A DNA stretch of 23,382 nucleotides, taken from contig CAOPQH010000010.1 of the NCBI GenBank assembly GCA_948505485.1, positions 1-23,382 on the forward strand, written 5' to 3'. How positions within the stretch are numbered: position 1 is the first letter of the stretch; every line of letters starts with the position of its first letter. The notes beneath the pieces are model-generated. The model was not told the origin of the DNA. It saw nothing but the letters and a program-made list of their open reading frames with translations, and made no database searches. This document shows, one piece after another, positions 15,068 to 23,328 of the stretch. The position numbers and the translations under genes were made by a program. Source of the DNA: an uncultured Clostridia bacterium (lineage in GTDB: Bacteria > Bacillota > Clostridia > TANB77 > CAG-508).

Positions 15068-16754
15068 TATTTTCATTCCTTTCATATTTCCACTTCATAC
15101 TTATTTTTTGCTGTGCTTTTTCTTTTTTAGGTGATAAAAATTTAGCTCTATATTCTTGTTTCCAAATAGGAGGAATAAAGTAACCATTTGATTGACTAGG
15201 TGTGACAGGAGCAAATGGGACAGTATATGGTACACCAAATGATTTCATACTACATAACATTGTTGCATAAGCAGATAAACCTAAGCCTATTCCTAAAAAC
15301 CCTGCAATAAATCCTAAAGCAATAAATATAAATCTAAAGATTCTTAAATGAAAACCAAAAGAAAACTCAGGTATAGCAAAAGATGAGATTCCAGTTATGG
15401 CAACAATAATAATTAGAAATGGACTAACTATATTTGCATTTACAGCAGCATCACCTAAAACCAAGGCACCAACAATTCCAATAGTTGGACCTACAGGGGA
15501 AGGAACTCTTAATCCGGCTTCTCTTATTAACTCGAAAGATATTTCCATAAGTAATAATTCGAAAATTACTGGGAATGGAACGTTATTTCTTGAGCCTAAT
15601 ATCGAAAAAAGAAGTTCTGTTGGTAATATTTCTTGGTGAAAGCTAGTTACAGCTATATAAATACCAGGTAATAACAAAGTTATTATCACAGATAATATTC
15701 TTATAAATTTTAGAAAATTCCCGAATATCGGTTTTAAATTAGTATCTTCAGGCGAAGATAAAAAGTCTATTAAGGTTGCAGGCATAATAAGTGCATAAGG
15801 ACAACCATTAACTAAAACAACTACTCTTCCTTGCAATATATATTTGACACTTTTATCAGGTCTTTCGGTATTAATTATTTCAGGTATTCCATATGCATTT
15901 GAATCTTCAATTAATTGCTCTAATTGACCACAAGAGAATAAAGAATCAACAGCAAGATTATTTATTCTATATTTTACCTCTGCTACTAAATCACTATTAG
16001 CAATGTTCTCCATGTAGCATACAGCGCAGTTTGTTTTGCTAACATCACCAACATCAATACTTTCAATTATTAAATTTTCATTATTTGCAATTCTTCTAAG
16101 CATGGAGGTATTTGTTCTAATATTTTCAACAAAAGCTTCTTGAGGACCTTTTATAACAATTTCATTGTTAGGAGAATCAACACTTCTTTGTTTAAAACCT
16201 TTTACATCAATATCAAAACATGTGTCTATAGTATCAACGAAAAGAGCACAATTACCAGAATTAACTCCTGAGCAAATTTCGCCAAATTCTGTAACTTTTT
16301 TTACATCATTTTGAGGAATTAAATTGTTGTAAATATAATCTGTTAAATTAAATTTTTTTACTTTACGAACAGTAATATTATTAGTAACTGCTTCTGAAAT
16401 TACACGTTTTTGTGCAGAATCTGAGTTTTGATTTCTGAGCATTAAAGGTGTTAATACAAAATCATTTATTAAATTAGAATCTACCATACCATCTATATAT
16501 AAAATAAATGCCTTAAATTGTTTACCACGTGCATTTAATATAAATTCACGAAGCACAATATCACTATTAATTAAAGTGTTATATCTAGTTTTTATATAAT
16601 CTAAATTAACACTTAAGCTAGAAAACAAATTTTTATTTTTTTCTTCATTTGACTTTTGTGAAGAATTATTATTTGTATTAGGAAGAAGTGAAAAATTGTA
16701 CTTTTTTTGAGGATTATATTTAAAAATGTTATTGATTACTTGTTTAAATTTCAT
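15060..16754 (-). CDS. GerA family spore germination protein (A subunit)
   Basis: This is the A subunit of the gerA-type receptor (564 aa), which together with B and C triggers spore germination. The N-terminal soluble domain, after an Asn/Ser-rich segment (TNNNSSQKSNEEKN), runs to about residue 340; it includes YIDGMVDSNLINDFVL and KGPQEAFVENIRTNTSMLRR, both GerA signatures. The membrane domain follows, with ISFELIREAGLRVPSPVG, TIGIVGALVLGDAAVNANIVSP and a C-terminal cytoplasmic tail. The frame extends to 16802, but GGAGG is 6 bases before ATG 16754, so I use that start. It is the first gene of the A-B-C-(D) operon on the minus strand. Confidence 0.95.
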   Translation of the reverse strand: MKFKQVINNIFKYNPQKKYNFSLLPNTNNNSSQKSNEEKNKNLFSSLSVNLDYIKTRYNTLINSDIVLREFILNARGKQFKAFILYIDGMVDSNLINDFVLTPLMLRNQNSDSAQKRVISEAVTNNITVRKVKKFNLTDYIYNNLIPQNDVKKVTEFGEICSGVNSGNCALFVDTIDTCFDIDVKGFKQRSVDSPNNEIVIKGPQEAFVENIRTNTSMLRRIANNENLIIESIDVGDVSKTNCAVCYMENIANSDLVAEVKYRINNLAVDSLFSCGQLEQLIEDSNAYGIPEIINTERPDKSVKYILQGRVVVLVNGCPYALIMPATLIDFLSSPEDTNLKPIFGNFLKFIRILSVIITLLLPGIYIAVTSFHQEILPTELLFSILGSRNNVPFPVIFELLLMEISFELIREAGLRVPSPVGPTIGIVGALVLGDAAVNANIVSPFLIIIVAITGISSFAIPEFSFGFHLRIFRFIFIALGFIAGFLGIGLGLSAYATMLCSMKSFGVPYTVPFAPVTPSQSNGYFIPPIWKQEYRAKFLSPKKEKAQQKISMKWKYERNENNE

Positions 16755-16789
16755 TAATTTCCTCCAATATATAAAGAGATTAGTATAAA

Positions 16790-16818
16790 TATTATTTTCC
16801 AAAAATAAAAATTTATAC
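16790..16818 (-). promoter_or_regulatory. Possible sigma-G (forespore) promoter of the ger operon
   Basis: Reading the minus strand, GTATA (16818-16814) matches the sigma-G -35 pattern (GHATR). It is followed after 17 bases by AATAATA (16796-16790), which resembles the -10 pattern CATAHTA except for the first base. gerA-type operons are known to be transcribed by sigma-G. Confidence 0.35.
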
Positions 16819-16845
16819 CAATATCTATCTTTTATAAATAAAAAA

Positions 16846-16854
16846 TGTTATAAT
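16846..16854 (+). promoter_or_regulatory. Extended -10 promoter for the transglutaminase-like gene
   Basis: TGTTATAAT is a perfect extended -10 element, 36 bases before the ATG at 16891. The -35 region 17 bases upstream (TATCTT) is weak, as is common with extended -10 promoters. Confidence 0.55.
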
Positions 16855-16890
16855 AAAAATGGAATATAAATTAAAATTGGAGATATACAA

Positions 16891-18024
16891 ATGAAAGATA
16901 AATTTATAACAGTTTTGTTAACAATAATAGTAATTTTAATAATTTCATGCATAGTCATATTGGGAATTAATATATATAATGATTATATAAAATCAGATAC
17001 AGCAAGTTCTGTAGAAGAATGGTTTGGCGACACAGTAGAGTCATATAAACAAAAAATTAATTTAGAGCAAGAAGTAGAAACGCCACAAATTTTAAATAAT
17101 AGTTTAAATAATATACAGTCAGAACAAAATGAACAAAACATTCAATATAATACTTCTAATATTAAAAATAAATATTTCTATAATCAATTAGAAAAGTCAT
17201 CTAAAATAATATATAGTGCTTTATACGAAAATAAAGAAAATTTGAAAACAGGTACATATGCAATACAATTTGGAAACGCATTTTCCGAAATTCTTTCATC
17301 TGATGATGGGCAAGAGATATTAGGAAGTTATTATCAATCAGCTATTGAATCTTTTTTATATGATAATCCAGATGTATTTTACTTAAACCCTAATAAGATG
17401 TTTCTAAATGTAGAAAGTACTACATCTAGGAAGGGTAAAACATTTAATGTGTTTATAAGTAATGGAGAACAAGTAAATTATCTGGCAGATGGATTTTCAT
17501 CTAAGGAACAAATAGAACAGTGTGAGAAATTAATAGAATCAGTAGCAAAACAGATACTTGAGAAGTCTACGGGCAATCAATATGATAAAGTTAAGAAAAT
17601 ACATGATTTATTAGTAGCAAATTTAGAATATGATTCAAGCGTTTCTAAAGATAATATTTACAATATATATGGAGCTTTAGTAAATAGAGAATGTGTTTGT
17701 GAAGGATATGCAAAATCATACAAATATTTATTAGATAAAGCAGGTGTTAATAGTATAATTGTAGTAGGAAAAGCTACTAATTCACAAGGACAGACTGAAA
17801 ATCATTCTTGGAATTATGTTCAATTAGATGGTAACTGGTATGCTATAGATGTAACTTGGGATGATCCAGTTGTTATAGGTAATGGAAATGTTTCTAATGA
17901 TGCAAGATATAAATATTTTCTTAAAGGATATAACTCAATAAATAAAGACCATACAGTAACTAGGCAATTTACAGAAGGAGGAAAAGAATTTAATTATCCT
18001 TCTTTAAGTACAAATGATTATTAA
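16891..18024 (+). CDS. Membrane-anchored transglutaminase-like protein
   Basis: The 377-aa product has an N-terminal membrane segment (about residues 7-27) and an Asn/Gln-rich stalk to about residue 105. A C-terminal transglutaminase-like cysteine hydrolase domain of the bacterial TGc type follows (about 230-345). The probable triad is Cys270 in ECVCEGYAKSYKYLL, His305 in ENHSWNYV and Asp320 in WYAIDVTWDDP. Such domains act outside the cytoplasm as peptidases, amidases or crosslinking enzymes, often on wall or surface proteins; substrate and reaction cannot be read from sequence. It lies between the divergent ger operon and convergent spoIVA, but its promoter looks vegetative. TGGAG lies about 8 bases before the ATG. 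Confidence 0.88.
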   Translation: MKDKFITVLLTIIVILIISCIVILGINIYNDYIKSDTASSVEEWFGDTVESYKQKINLEQEVETPQILNNSLNNIQSEQNEQNIQYNTSNIKNKYFYNQLEKSSKIIYSALYENKENLKTGTYAIQFGNAFSEILSSDDGQEILGSYYQSAIESFLYDNPDVFYLNPNKMFLNVESTTSRKGKTFNVFISNGEQVNYLADGFSSKEQIEQCEKLIESVAKQILEKSTGNQYDKVKKIHDLLVANLEYDSSVSKDNIYNIYGALVNRECVCEGYAKSYKYLLDKAGVNSIIVVGKATNSQGQTENHSWNYVQLDGNWYAIDVTWDDPVVIGNGNVSNDARYKYFLKGYNSINKDHTVTRQFTEGGKEFNYPSLSTNDY

Positions 18025-18035
18025 AAGGTTAACAT

Positions 18036-18075
18036 TTAAAACGAGTAATTAACAATAACTAATTACTCGTTTTAA
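18036..18075. terminator. Bidirectional terminator between the transglutaminase-like gene and spoIVA
   Basis: TTAAAACGAGTAATTA (18036-18051) and TAATTACTCGTTTTAA (18060-18075) form a perfect 16-bp stem with an 8-base loop, with A and T tracts suiting termination on both strands. Confidence 0.9.
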
Positions 18076-18076
18076 T

Positions 18077-19555
18077 TTATAAAATTATACAGATTAATCC
18101 GCCACTACCTTCATTAACAATTCTTTCTAAAGTTTCTTGAAGTTTCATTTGTGCTTCTTCTGGCATTTTACTTAATTTTGTTTGCAAACCTTCATTTACT
18201 AATTCATGTAAATTTTTTCCAAATATATTTGACTCCCAAATTTTTTTAGGGTCATTTTCAAATCCTGAAAGCAAGTAATTTACGAGTTCTTCTGATTGCT
18301 TTTCAGAGCCCACAATAGGAGAAACCTCGGTTTCTATATTTGCTCTAATTAGATGTAAACTTGGAGCAGTAGCACGAAGTTTAACTCCAAATCTAGATCC
18401 TTGTTTTACTATTTCTGGTTCATCTAAAACTAATTCATCAATAGAAGGTGTAACTATGCCATAACCTTTCATTTTAGCTTCTTTGAGTGCATAAGAAACC
18501 TTATCATACTCTTTTTTAGTTTTAGAAAGATCACTAATTATAGAAAATAAATCACCTTCATTATTAACCTCTATGTTAGTTATTTCTGAAAGAACATTAT
18601 AAAATAATTCTTCCTTTAACATAATTGTAATATTGGCTTGCCCAGTGCCTAACATAATATTTTCTATATAAGTTTTTGAAATTATATTTGTTTCTTGAAT
18701 ATTATTTATACAATTAGGTATATCTTTTAATGAATTTATATCATCTAATGCTGATTTAATATCATTAAACAGTTCTGATTTGATAGGATAATCAAAATCT
18801 AATCCATCCATCCATTTTGGAAAATTAATATTAATTTGTTCTAAAGGAAATTCATATAAAACTTTAGAAAAAATATTATTGATATCATCTAGTGTTAAAT
18901 TAGCACAATTTATTGGTAATACAGTAGAATTATATTTTTCACTTAAATCATTTGCCATATTTTGAGTAGATGATGAATTAGGAGAGTCAGAATTTAGCAA
19001 AACTATAAATGGCTTATTTAATGCTTTTAATTCAGAAACTACTCTTTCTTCAGCTTTAACATAATCTTCTCTAGGTATATCTGTTATTGATCCATCAGTT
19101 GTTACTAAAATACCAATTGTAGAGTGTTCTTCAATAACTTTTTTAGTTCCAATTTCAGCAGCTTTTTCAAAAGGAATTTCATCATTAGACCATGGCGTTT
19201 TAACCATTCTTGGCATATCATCTTCTAAATATCCAATTGCATCATCAACTAAATAACCAACACAATCAACTAATCTTGTTTTTAGTTTTAGATTTTTATC
19301 TATTGTAATCTCTATTGCTTCATTAGGTATAAATTTTGGCTCTGTAGTCATAATAGTACGACCACCTGCACTTTGAGGTAGTTCATCTTTTGCTCTTTCT
19401 TTTTTATATTCATTATCTATATTAGGAATAACTAATAAATCCATGAATTTTTTTATAAATGTAGATTTTCCTGTTCGAACAGGACCAACCACACCAACAT
19501 AAATATCACCATCAGTTCTCTTAGCAATATCCTGATATAATCCTACATTTTCCAT
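18077..19555 (-). CDS. spoIVA: Stage IV sporulation protein A (coat basement ATPase)
   Basis: SpoIVA is made in the mother cell, hydrolyses ATP to polymerise into the basement layer around the forespore, and is needed for coat and cortex formation. At 492 aa it is full length. Features are an N-terminal TRAFAC-like fold with Walker A GPVRTGKS (about 24-31), RTIMTTEPKFIP (sensor threonine region), LVDCVGYLVDDAIGYLE, and the family's terminal segment VNEGSGGLICIIL that helps anchor it to the forespore through SpoVM. AAGGAGG lies 10 bases before the ATG. A good sigma-E-type promoter lies upstream, consistent with known mother-cell expression. It is a single-gene unit ended by a bidirectional terminator. 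Confidence 0.98.
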   Translation of the reverse strand: MENVGLYQDIAKRTDGDIYVGVVGPVRTGKSTFIKKFMDLLVIPNIDNEYKKERAKDELPQSAGGRTIMTTEPKFIPNEAIEITIDKNLKLKTRLVDCVGYLVDDAIGYLEDDMPRMVKTPWSNDEIPFEKAAEIGTKKVIEEHSTIGILVTTDGSITDIPREDYVKAEERVVSELKALNKPFIVLLNSDSPNSSSTQNMANDLSEKYNSTVLPINCANLTLDDINNIFSKVLYEFPLEQININFPKWMDGLDFDYPIKSELFNDIKSALDDINSLKDIPNCINNIQETNIISKTYIENIMLGTGQANITIMLKEELFYNVLSEITNIEVNNEGDLFSIISDLSKTKKEYDKVSYALKEAKMKGYGIVTPSIDELVLDEPEIVKQGSRFGVKLRATAPSLHLIRANIETEVSPIVGSEKQSEELVNYLLSGFENDPKKIWESNIFGKNLHELVNEGLQTKLSKMPEEAQMKLQETLERIVNEGSGGLICIIL

Positions 19556-19592
19556 CTATAAAAAACCTCCTTGATAGACAAACTTTTATTAA

Positions 19593-19621
19593 TATATATG
19601 GGTTAATTTTTTAGAATATGA
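19593..19621 (-). promoter_or_regulatory. Sigma-E-type promoter of spoIVA
   Basis: Reading the minus strand, TCATATT (19621-19615) matches the sigma-E -35 consensus KMATATT exactly. It is followed after 14 bases by CATATATA (19600-19593), 6 of 8 to CATACANT. The distance to the spoIVA ATG is about 38 bases. Confidence 0.65.
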
Positions 19622-19638
19622 CTTCTTTTTATAAAAAC

Positions 19639-19667
19639 TTGCGAAAATAAATTATATATGGTAGAAT
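19639..19667 (+). promoter_or_regulatory. Sigma-A promoter with extended -10 for the UAP1-like operon
   Basis: TTGCGA (19639-19644) and TAGAAT (19662-19667) are separated by 17 bases, with TG one base before the -10 element. It is divergent from the spoIVA promoter in the same intergenic region. Confidence 0.6.
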
Positions 19668-19726
19668 GAATACATTGTAAAGCATATAATATAATATTAA
19701 ATCAAAACTTAAGGGAGTAAATAAAT

Positions 19727-20971
19727 ATGGATAAATTGCAAAATACAATAGAAATTTTAAGAGAGTATAATCAAGAACATGTTATAGATTTATTAGAAAA
19801 ATTAGATGAAGATAAAAGAAGAGAATTAATAAAACAAATAGATAACATAGACTTTCATCAAATTACTGAATTATATAATAATACGAAAAAACAAATAGAA
19901 TTTAAAGAAAGTAAAATAGAACCATTAGAGTATTTAGATAAAGAAAAAATTTCACAAGAACAGAAAAATCAATTTGATAAATTAGGTGAAGAAATAGTAA
20001 AAGAAGGTCAGTATGCAGTAGTTACTATGGCTGGGGGGCAAGGTACAAGATTAGGACATTCAGGACCAAAAGGAACATTTAAATTAGATGTTTATGGAAA
20101 AGGAAAATACTTATTTGAGATCCTAGCAGAAAATTTAAAAGAAGCAAATCGAGAATATAATGCAAGAATACCATGGTACATAATGACAAGCAAGGAAAAT
20201 AACAAAGAAACAGTAGATTTTCTTGAAAAAAATTCGTATTTTGGATATGATAAAAATAATGTAGTAGTATTTACACAAAGTGAATTACCAATAGTTAATG
20301 AGCAAGGTAAATTAATGATAGGAAAGGACTTAAAAATAAAAGAAGCATCAGATGGAAATGGGGGAACTTATTCTTCTTTAAGATCAAGTGGTTGTTTGGC
20401 AGATATGAAAGAAAGAGGAATAAAATGGATATTTATAGGTAGTGTTGATAATGCATTATTAAAAATGGTTGATATCACATTGCTTGGAATGGCAAAATAT
20501 AAAAATGTTCAAATAGCTTCAAAATCAGTAGTAAAAGCAAATCCACATGAAAAGGTTGGAGTGTTTTGCAAAATGAATGGTCATCCAAAAGTAATAGAGT
20601 ATTCAGAATTGCCAATTAAAATGGCTGAAGAAGTTGATTCAGAGGGAGAGTTAAAATACGGAGAATCTCATATAATGTGTAATTTATATACTATAGAAGC
20701 TATAGAAAAGGTAAGTAAAGAGCCGTTAATGTATCACAGTGCATATAAGAAAAATTCGTACATAGATGAAAGTGGAAAAGAAGTTATTCCTTCAGAGCCA
20801 AATTCTTATAAATTTGAATCTTTTATTTTCGATGCTTTTGAATTTTTTGATGATATTGCAATATTAAGAGGAAAAAGAGAAGATGATTTTGCACCAGTTA
20901 AAAATAAAGAAGGAGTAGATAGTCCTAAAACAGCTAAAGAATTATATGAAAAATTCTGGAATAGGAGTTAA
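19727..20971 (+). CDS. Eukaryote-type UDP-N-acetylhexosamine pyrophosphorylase (UDPGP family)
   Basis: A 414-aa nucleotidyltransferase of the UDPGP family, expected to make a UDP-sugar from UTP and a hexose 1-phosphate. After an N-terminal helical region, the nucleotide loop MAGGQGTRLGHSGPKG lies near 101-116. PWYIMTSKENNKETVDFL, SDGNGGTYSSL (near 207) and IGSVDNALLKMVD follow, then KVGVFCKMNGHPKVIEYSEL. These segments resemble eukaryotic UAP1 (UDP-GlcNAc pyrophosphorylase) far more than bacterial GlmU or GalU. UDP-GlcNAc is the likeliest product; UDP-glucose or UDP-GalNAc cannot be excluded. AAGGGAG lies upstream of the ATG. A left-handed beta-helix gene follows one base after the stop, suggesting a joint pathway. 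Confidence 0.88.
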   Translation: MDKLQNTIEILREYNQEHVIDLLEKLDEDKRRELIKQIDNIDFHQITELYNNTKKQIEFKESKIEPLEYLDKEKISQEQKNQFDKLGEEIVKEGQYAVVTMAGGQGTRLGHSGPKGTFKLDVYGKGKYLFEILAENLKEANREYNARIPWYIMTSKENNKETVDFLEKNSYFGYDKNNVVVFTQSELPIVNEQGKLMIGKDLKIKEASDGNGGTYSSLRSSGCLADMKERGIKWIFIGSVDNALLKMVDITLLGMAKYKNVQIASKSVVKANPHEKVGVFCKMNGHPKVIEYSELPIKMAEEVDSEGELKYGESHIMCNLYTIEAIEKVSKEPLMYHSAYKKNSYIDESGKEVIPSEPNSYKFESFIFDAFEFFDDIAILRGKREDDFAPVKNKEGVDSPKTAKELYEKFWNRS

Positions 20972-20972
20972 T

Positions 20973-21638
20973 ATGGAAGAATGTAAAATAAAAAACTTAT
21001 ATAATTTAAATGAAACAATTGCAAAAGATTTACTATCAAAATTTGAGTACCCATGGGAGGCTTTACCAGAAATAAGTAAGTATATAATACAATTAGGAAA
21101 TAGTTTAGATAAAGAAATATATGAGAAAAAAGGAGAAAATATTTGGATTGCAAAAACAGCTAAAATAATGCCAAGTGCATATATTAATGGACCTGCAATT
21201 ATAGGAGAAAATGCAGAAATCAGGCATTGTGCCTTTATTAGAGGAAATGCAATAATAGGAAATGAAGCAATTGTTGGCAATTCAACAGAATTAAAAAATG
21301 TAATATTATTTAATGGAGCATTAGTTCCTCATTATAATTATGTAGGAGATTCTATATTAGGACATAAATCACATATGGGAGCAGGTTCAATAACATCAAA
21401 TGTTAAATCAGATAAAACACTAGTAATTATAAAAAATGATAACGAAAATATAAAAACCAATTTGAAAAAAGTAGGAGCAATGATAGGAGATAATGTAGAA
21501 GTAGGATGTGGGAGCGTATTAAATCCAGGTACTATTATTGGAAAAAATTCTAATATATATCCATTATCTTCTGTAAGAGGAGTAATAAATCAAAACAGCA
21601 TTTACAAAAATAAATCTGAAATAGTAGATAAAATTTAA
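20973..21638 (+). CDS. Left-handed beta-helix (hexapeptide repeat) protein, GlmU C-terminus-like
   Basis: A 221-aa protein whose residues about 60-205 are hexapeptide repeats of the left-handed beta-helix fold (IWIAKTAKIMPSAYINGP, AIIGENAEIRHCAFIRG). HKSHMGAGSITSNVKSD closely resembles the acetyl-CoA-binding turn of GlmU (GAGTITxNYDG). It may be an acetyltransferase acting on glucosamine 1-phosphate, or a related sugar-phosphate acyltransferase. The partner gene just upstream supplies a uridylyltransferase, so the pair could together replace GlmU. The frame extends to ATG 20946 within the previous gene, but AGGAG (20963-20967) favours ATG 20973. Operon terminator follows. Confidence 0.8.
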   Translation: MEECKIKNLYNLNETIAKDLLSKFEYPWEALPEISKYIIQLGNSLDKEIYEKKGENIWIAKTAKIMPSAYINGPAIIGENAEIRHCAFIRGNAIIGNEAIVGNSTELKNVILFNGALVPHYNYVGDSILGHKSHMGAGSITSNVKSDKTLVIIKNDNENIKTNLKKVGAMIGDNVEVGCGSVLNPGTIIGKNSNIYPLSSVRGVINQNSIYKNKSEIVDKI

Positions 21639-21639
21639 G

Positions 21640-21691
21640 AAGACATCAAGATATTGTTTAAATAGTTAAAACAATATTTTGATGTCTTTTT
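21640..21691. terminator. Terminator after the UAP1-like operon
   Basis: AAGACATCAAGATATTGTTT (21640-21659) pairs with 21669-21688 over 20 bp with a single G-T wobble, loop of 9 bases, then a T tract to 21691. It lies between converging genes and may serve both. Confidence 0.9.
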
Positions 21692-21707
21692 GTAATGATA
21701 AAATCCA

Positions 21708-22079
21708 TTACATCTGTTGGTCGCCTGGAATAAAATAATCGATTACACCATATATTAATGCACCAATTATTGCTGCCATCCATGAAATTGTATATCCAGC
21801 TACAAAGAATTGAGTTACATATAAAATAACAGCTGCTAAAGCGAAACCTACAAAACCTTTACCAAAAGGACTTGCATGAAGACCTGTAAATTTAACTATT
21901 ATATAATCCAATGCTGTTAAAACAACTGCTGCGATAACTAGAGACCAAAAGTTATTTATAGTAAATCCAGGTGTAAAAAAAGCTGTAATTGCTAGAACTA
22001 TTCCGGCAGCGACTAATCTTCCAATAACTTGCCAAACTGTAGATGTTCCAGTGTTAGTATCACTATTAGTATTTGACAT
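21708..22079 (-). CDS. PF04020 (phage holin 4 / YvlD-like) membrane protein
   Basis: A 123-aa integral membrane protein with about four hydrophobic segments (WQVIGRLVAAGIVLAITAFF, FWSLVIAAVVLTALDYIIV, GFVGFALAAVILYVTQFFV, WMAAIIGALIYGVIDYFI) and a Ser/Thr/Asn-rich N-terminus. It resembles the PF04020 family, named for a mycobacteriophage holin but mostly chromosomal, of unknown role. Nothing phage-like lies around it, so a lysis function is not implied. The frame is open to 22148, but AAGGAGG (22095-22089) is 9 bases before ATG 22079. Confidence 0.8.
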   Translation of the reverse strand: MSNTNSDTNTGTSTVWQVIGRLVAAGIVLAITAFFTPGFTINNFWSLVIAAVVLTALDYIIVKFTGLHASPFGKGFVGFALAAVILYVTQFFVAGYTISWMAAIIGALIYGVIDYFIPGDQQM

Positions 22080-22255
22080 GATTTTAAACCTCCTTAAGAT
22101 TTTCTGTTCAAGTATTATTATACTTTTATAATGTAAAATAAAATTCAAGGTTATAAAAATATTATTTACAAATCAAAATTTATTATTCAAATTTGTATAA
22201 ATTTATAAAAAATGTAGAAAATAAAAAAGAATAAAAAAGAAAAGGAAGTTTTGTA

Positions 22256-22930
22256 ATGTTAATAACTTTTTTTAGGTCTATAGTTTTATACATAATAGTT
22301 CTTATTGTTATGAGATTGATGGGAAAAAGAGAAATAGGACAACTTCAACCTTTCGAATTGGCTATTTCTATAATGATAGCAGATTTGGCGACAATACCAA
22401 TGGCAGAGCCTGGAATTCCAATAGGAAATGGAATTATTCCTATAATGGGATTGCTTATAATGCATTTAATAATATCTGTTGTAAACATGAAAAGTATGAG
22501 AATTAGAGAAATAATGTGTGGAAAGCCAAGAATCTTAATTTATAGAGGTAAAATAGATGAAAATGCTTTAATAAAAGAAAGATTTACATTAAATGAATTA
22601 CAAGAACGAATTAGGGGAAATGGAGTAATGAATTTAGGAGATGTAGAATATGCAATATTAGAAACAAGTGGACAAGTGACAGTAATACAAAAACCAAATA
22701 AAAGAACAACTACACCAGAAGATTTTGATATGAATCCAGAATATGAAGGAATACCCTATGATTTAATAGTAGATGGAAAAATAATGTATGATAATTTAAA
22801 TAAATTAGGTAGAGATAAAAAATGGTTAGAAAAGCAGATAAGTCAATTTAAAATGAAACCACAAGAGGTTTTAATAGCCACTATTGATGGGAAAGGACAG
22901 TTTTTTTGTCAAAAGAAAGGGGAAAAGTAA
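22256..22930 (+). CDS. DUF421 (YetF-like) membrane protein
   Basis: A 224-aa DUF421 protein. N-terminal hydrophobic segments (about 5-20, 35-55, 60-78) include the family hallmark MRLMGKREIGQLQPFELAISIMIADLATIPM. The cytoplasmic part carries two small repeated motifs (CGKPRILIYRGKID and GIPYDLIVDGKIMYDNL), typical of YetF domains. Members of this family are found in spore inner membranes and one (2Duf) raises wet-heat resistance; the role here is inferred only from family and from nearby spore genes. AAGGAAG lies 9 bases before the ATG. The stop TAA overlaps the next ATG by one base, coupling it to the DUF4363 gene. Confidence 0.9.
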   Translation: MLITFFRSIVLYIIVLIVMRLMGKREIGQLQPFELAISIMIADLATIPMAEPGIPIGNGIIPIMGLLIMHLIISVVNMKSMRIREIMCGKPRILIYRGKIDENALIKERFTLNELQERIRGNGVMNLGDVEYAILETSGQVTVIQKPNKRTTTPEDFDMNPEYEGIPYDLIVDGKIMYDNLNKLGRDKKWLEKQISQFKMKPQEVLIATIDGKGQFFCQKKGEK

Positions 22931-23319
22931 TGTTTAAAGAACTAACTATATCTATAGTAATTGTTATAGCAATTGTTGTTTTAAATAATGTAACACAAGC
23001 TTATACAGATAAAAGTGTGTCAGAAACGACGAAAGAATTGGAAGAATTGAGAAACGATATAATTAAAACAGAAAAAGAACACAATGATATTGTGTCTGAA
23101 TTAAATGATATATATGATAAGTGGATGGAATATCACGAAAAATTGTCTTATTATATAGAACATAATGAATTAGAAAAGGCTGAAACACAGTTGACAGCTT
23201 TGAAAGGATATGTAGAGATGGGAGAATATAATGTAGCAGTTAGTGAGTTAGATAAAACTATTTTTATTTTGAAACGTATAGAAGATAAGTATGATTTTGC
23301 GTTAGATAATGTTTTTTAA
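22930..23319 (+). CDS. DUF4363 family protein
   Basis: A 129-aa protein with an N-terminal membrane segment (about 6-20, ISIVIVIAIVVLNN) and a charged alpha-helical, probably coiled-coil, remainder (SETTKELEELRNDIIKTEKEH, then WMEYHEKLSYYIEHNELEKAE). This is the usual form of DUF4363, which often follows DUF421 genes in Clostridia; its function is unknown. The frame is open from 22906, but AAAGGGG (22915-22921) supports ATG 22930, which overlaps the DUF421 stop codon. The two products probably act together at the membrane. Confidence 0.85.
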   Translation: MFKELTISIVIVIAIVVLNNVTQAYTDKSVSETTKELEELRNDIIKTEKEHNDIVSELNDIYDKWMEYHEKLSYYIEHNELEKAETQLTALKGYVEMGEYNVAVSELDKTIFILKRIEDKYDFALDNVF

Positions 23320-23328
23320 TTATATAAC

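Noticed and set aside
21708..22079. Prophage lysis gene (holin) from the family name
   Set aside because: No other phage gene is nearby; PF04020 proteins are common chromosomal membrane proteins, so the name alone does not support a phage.
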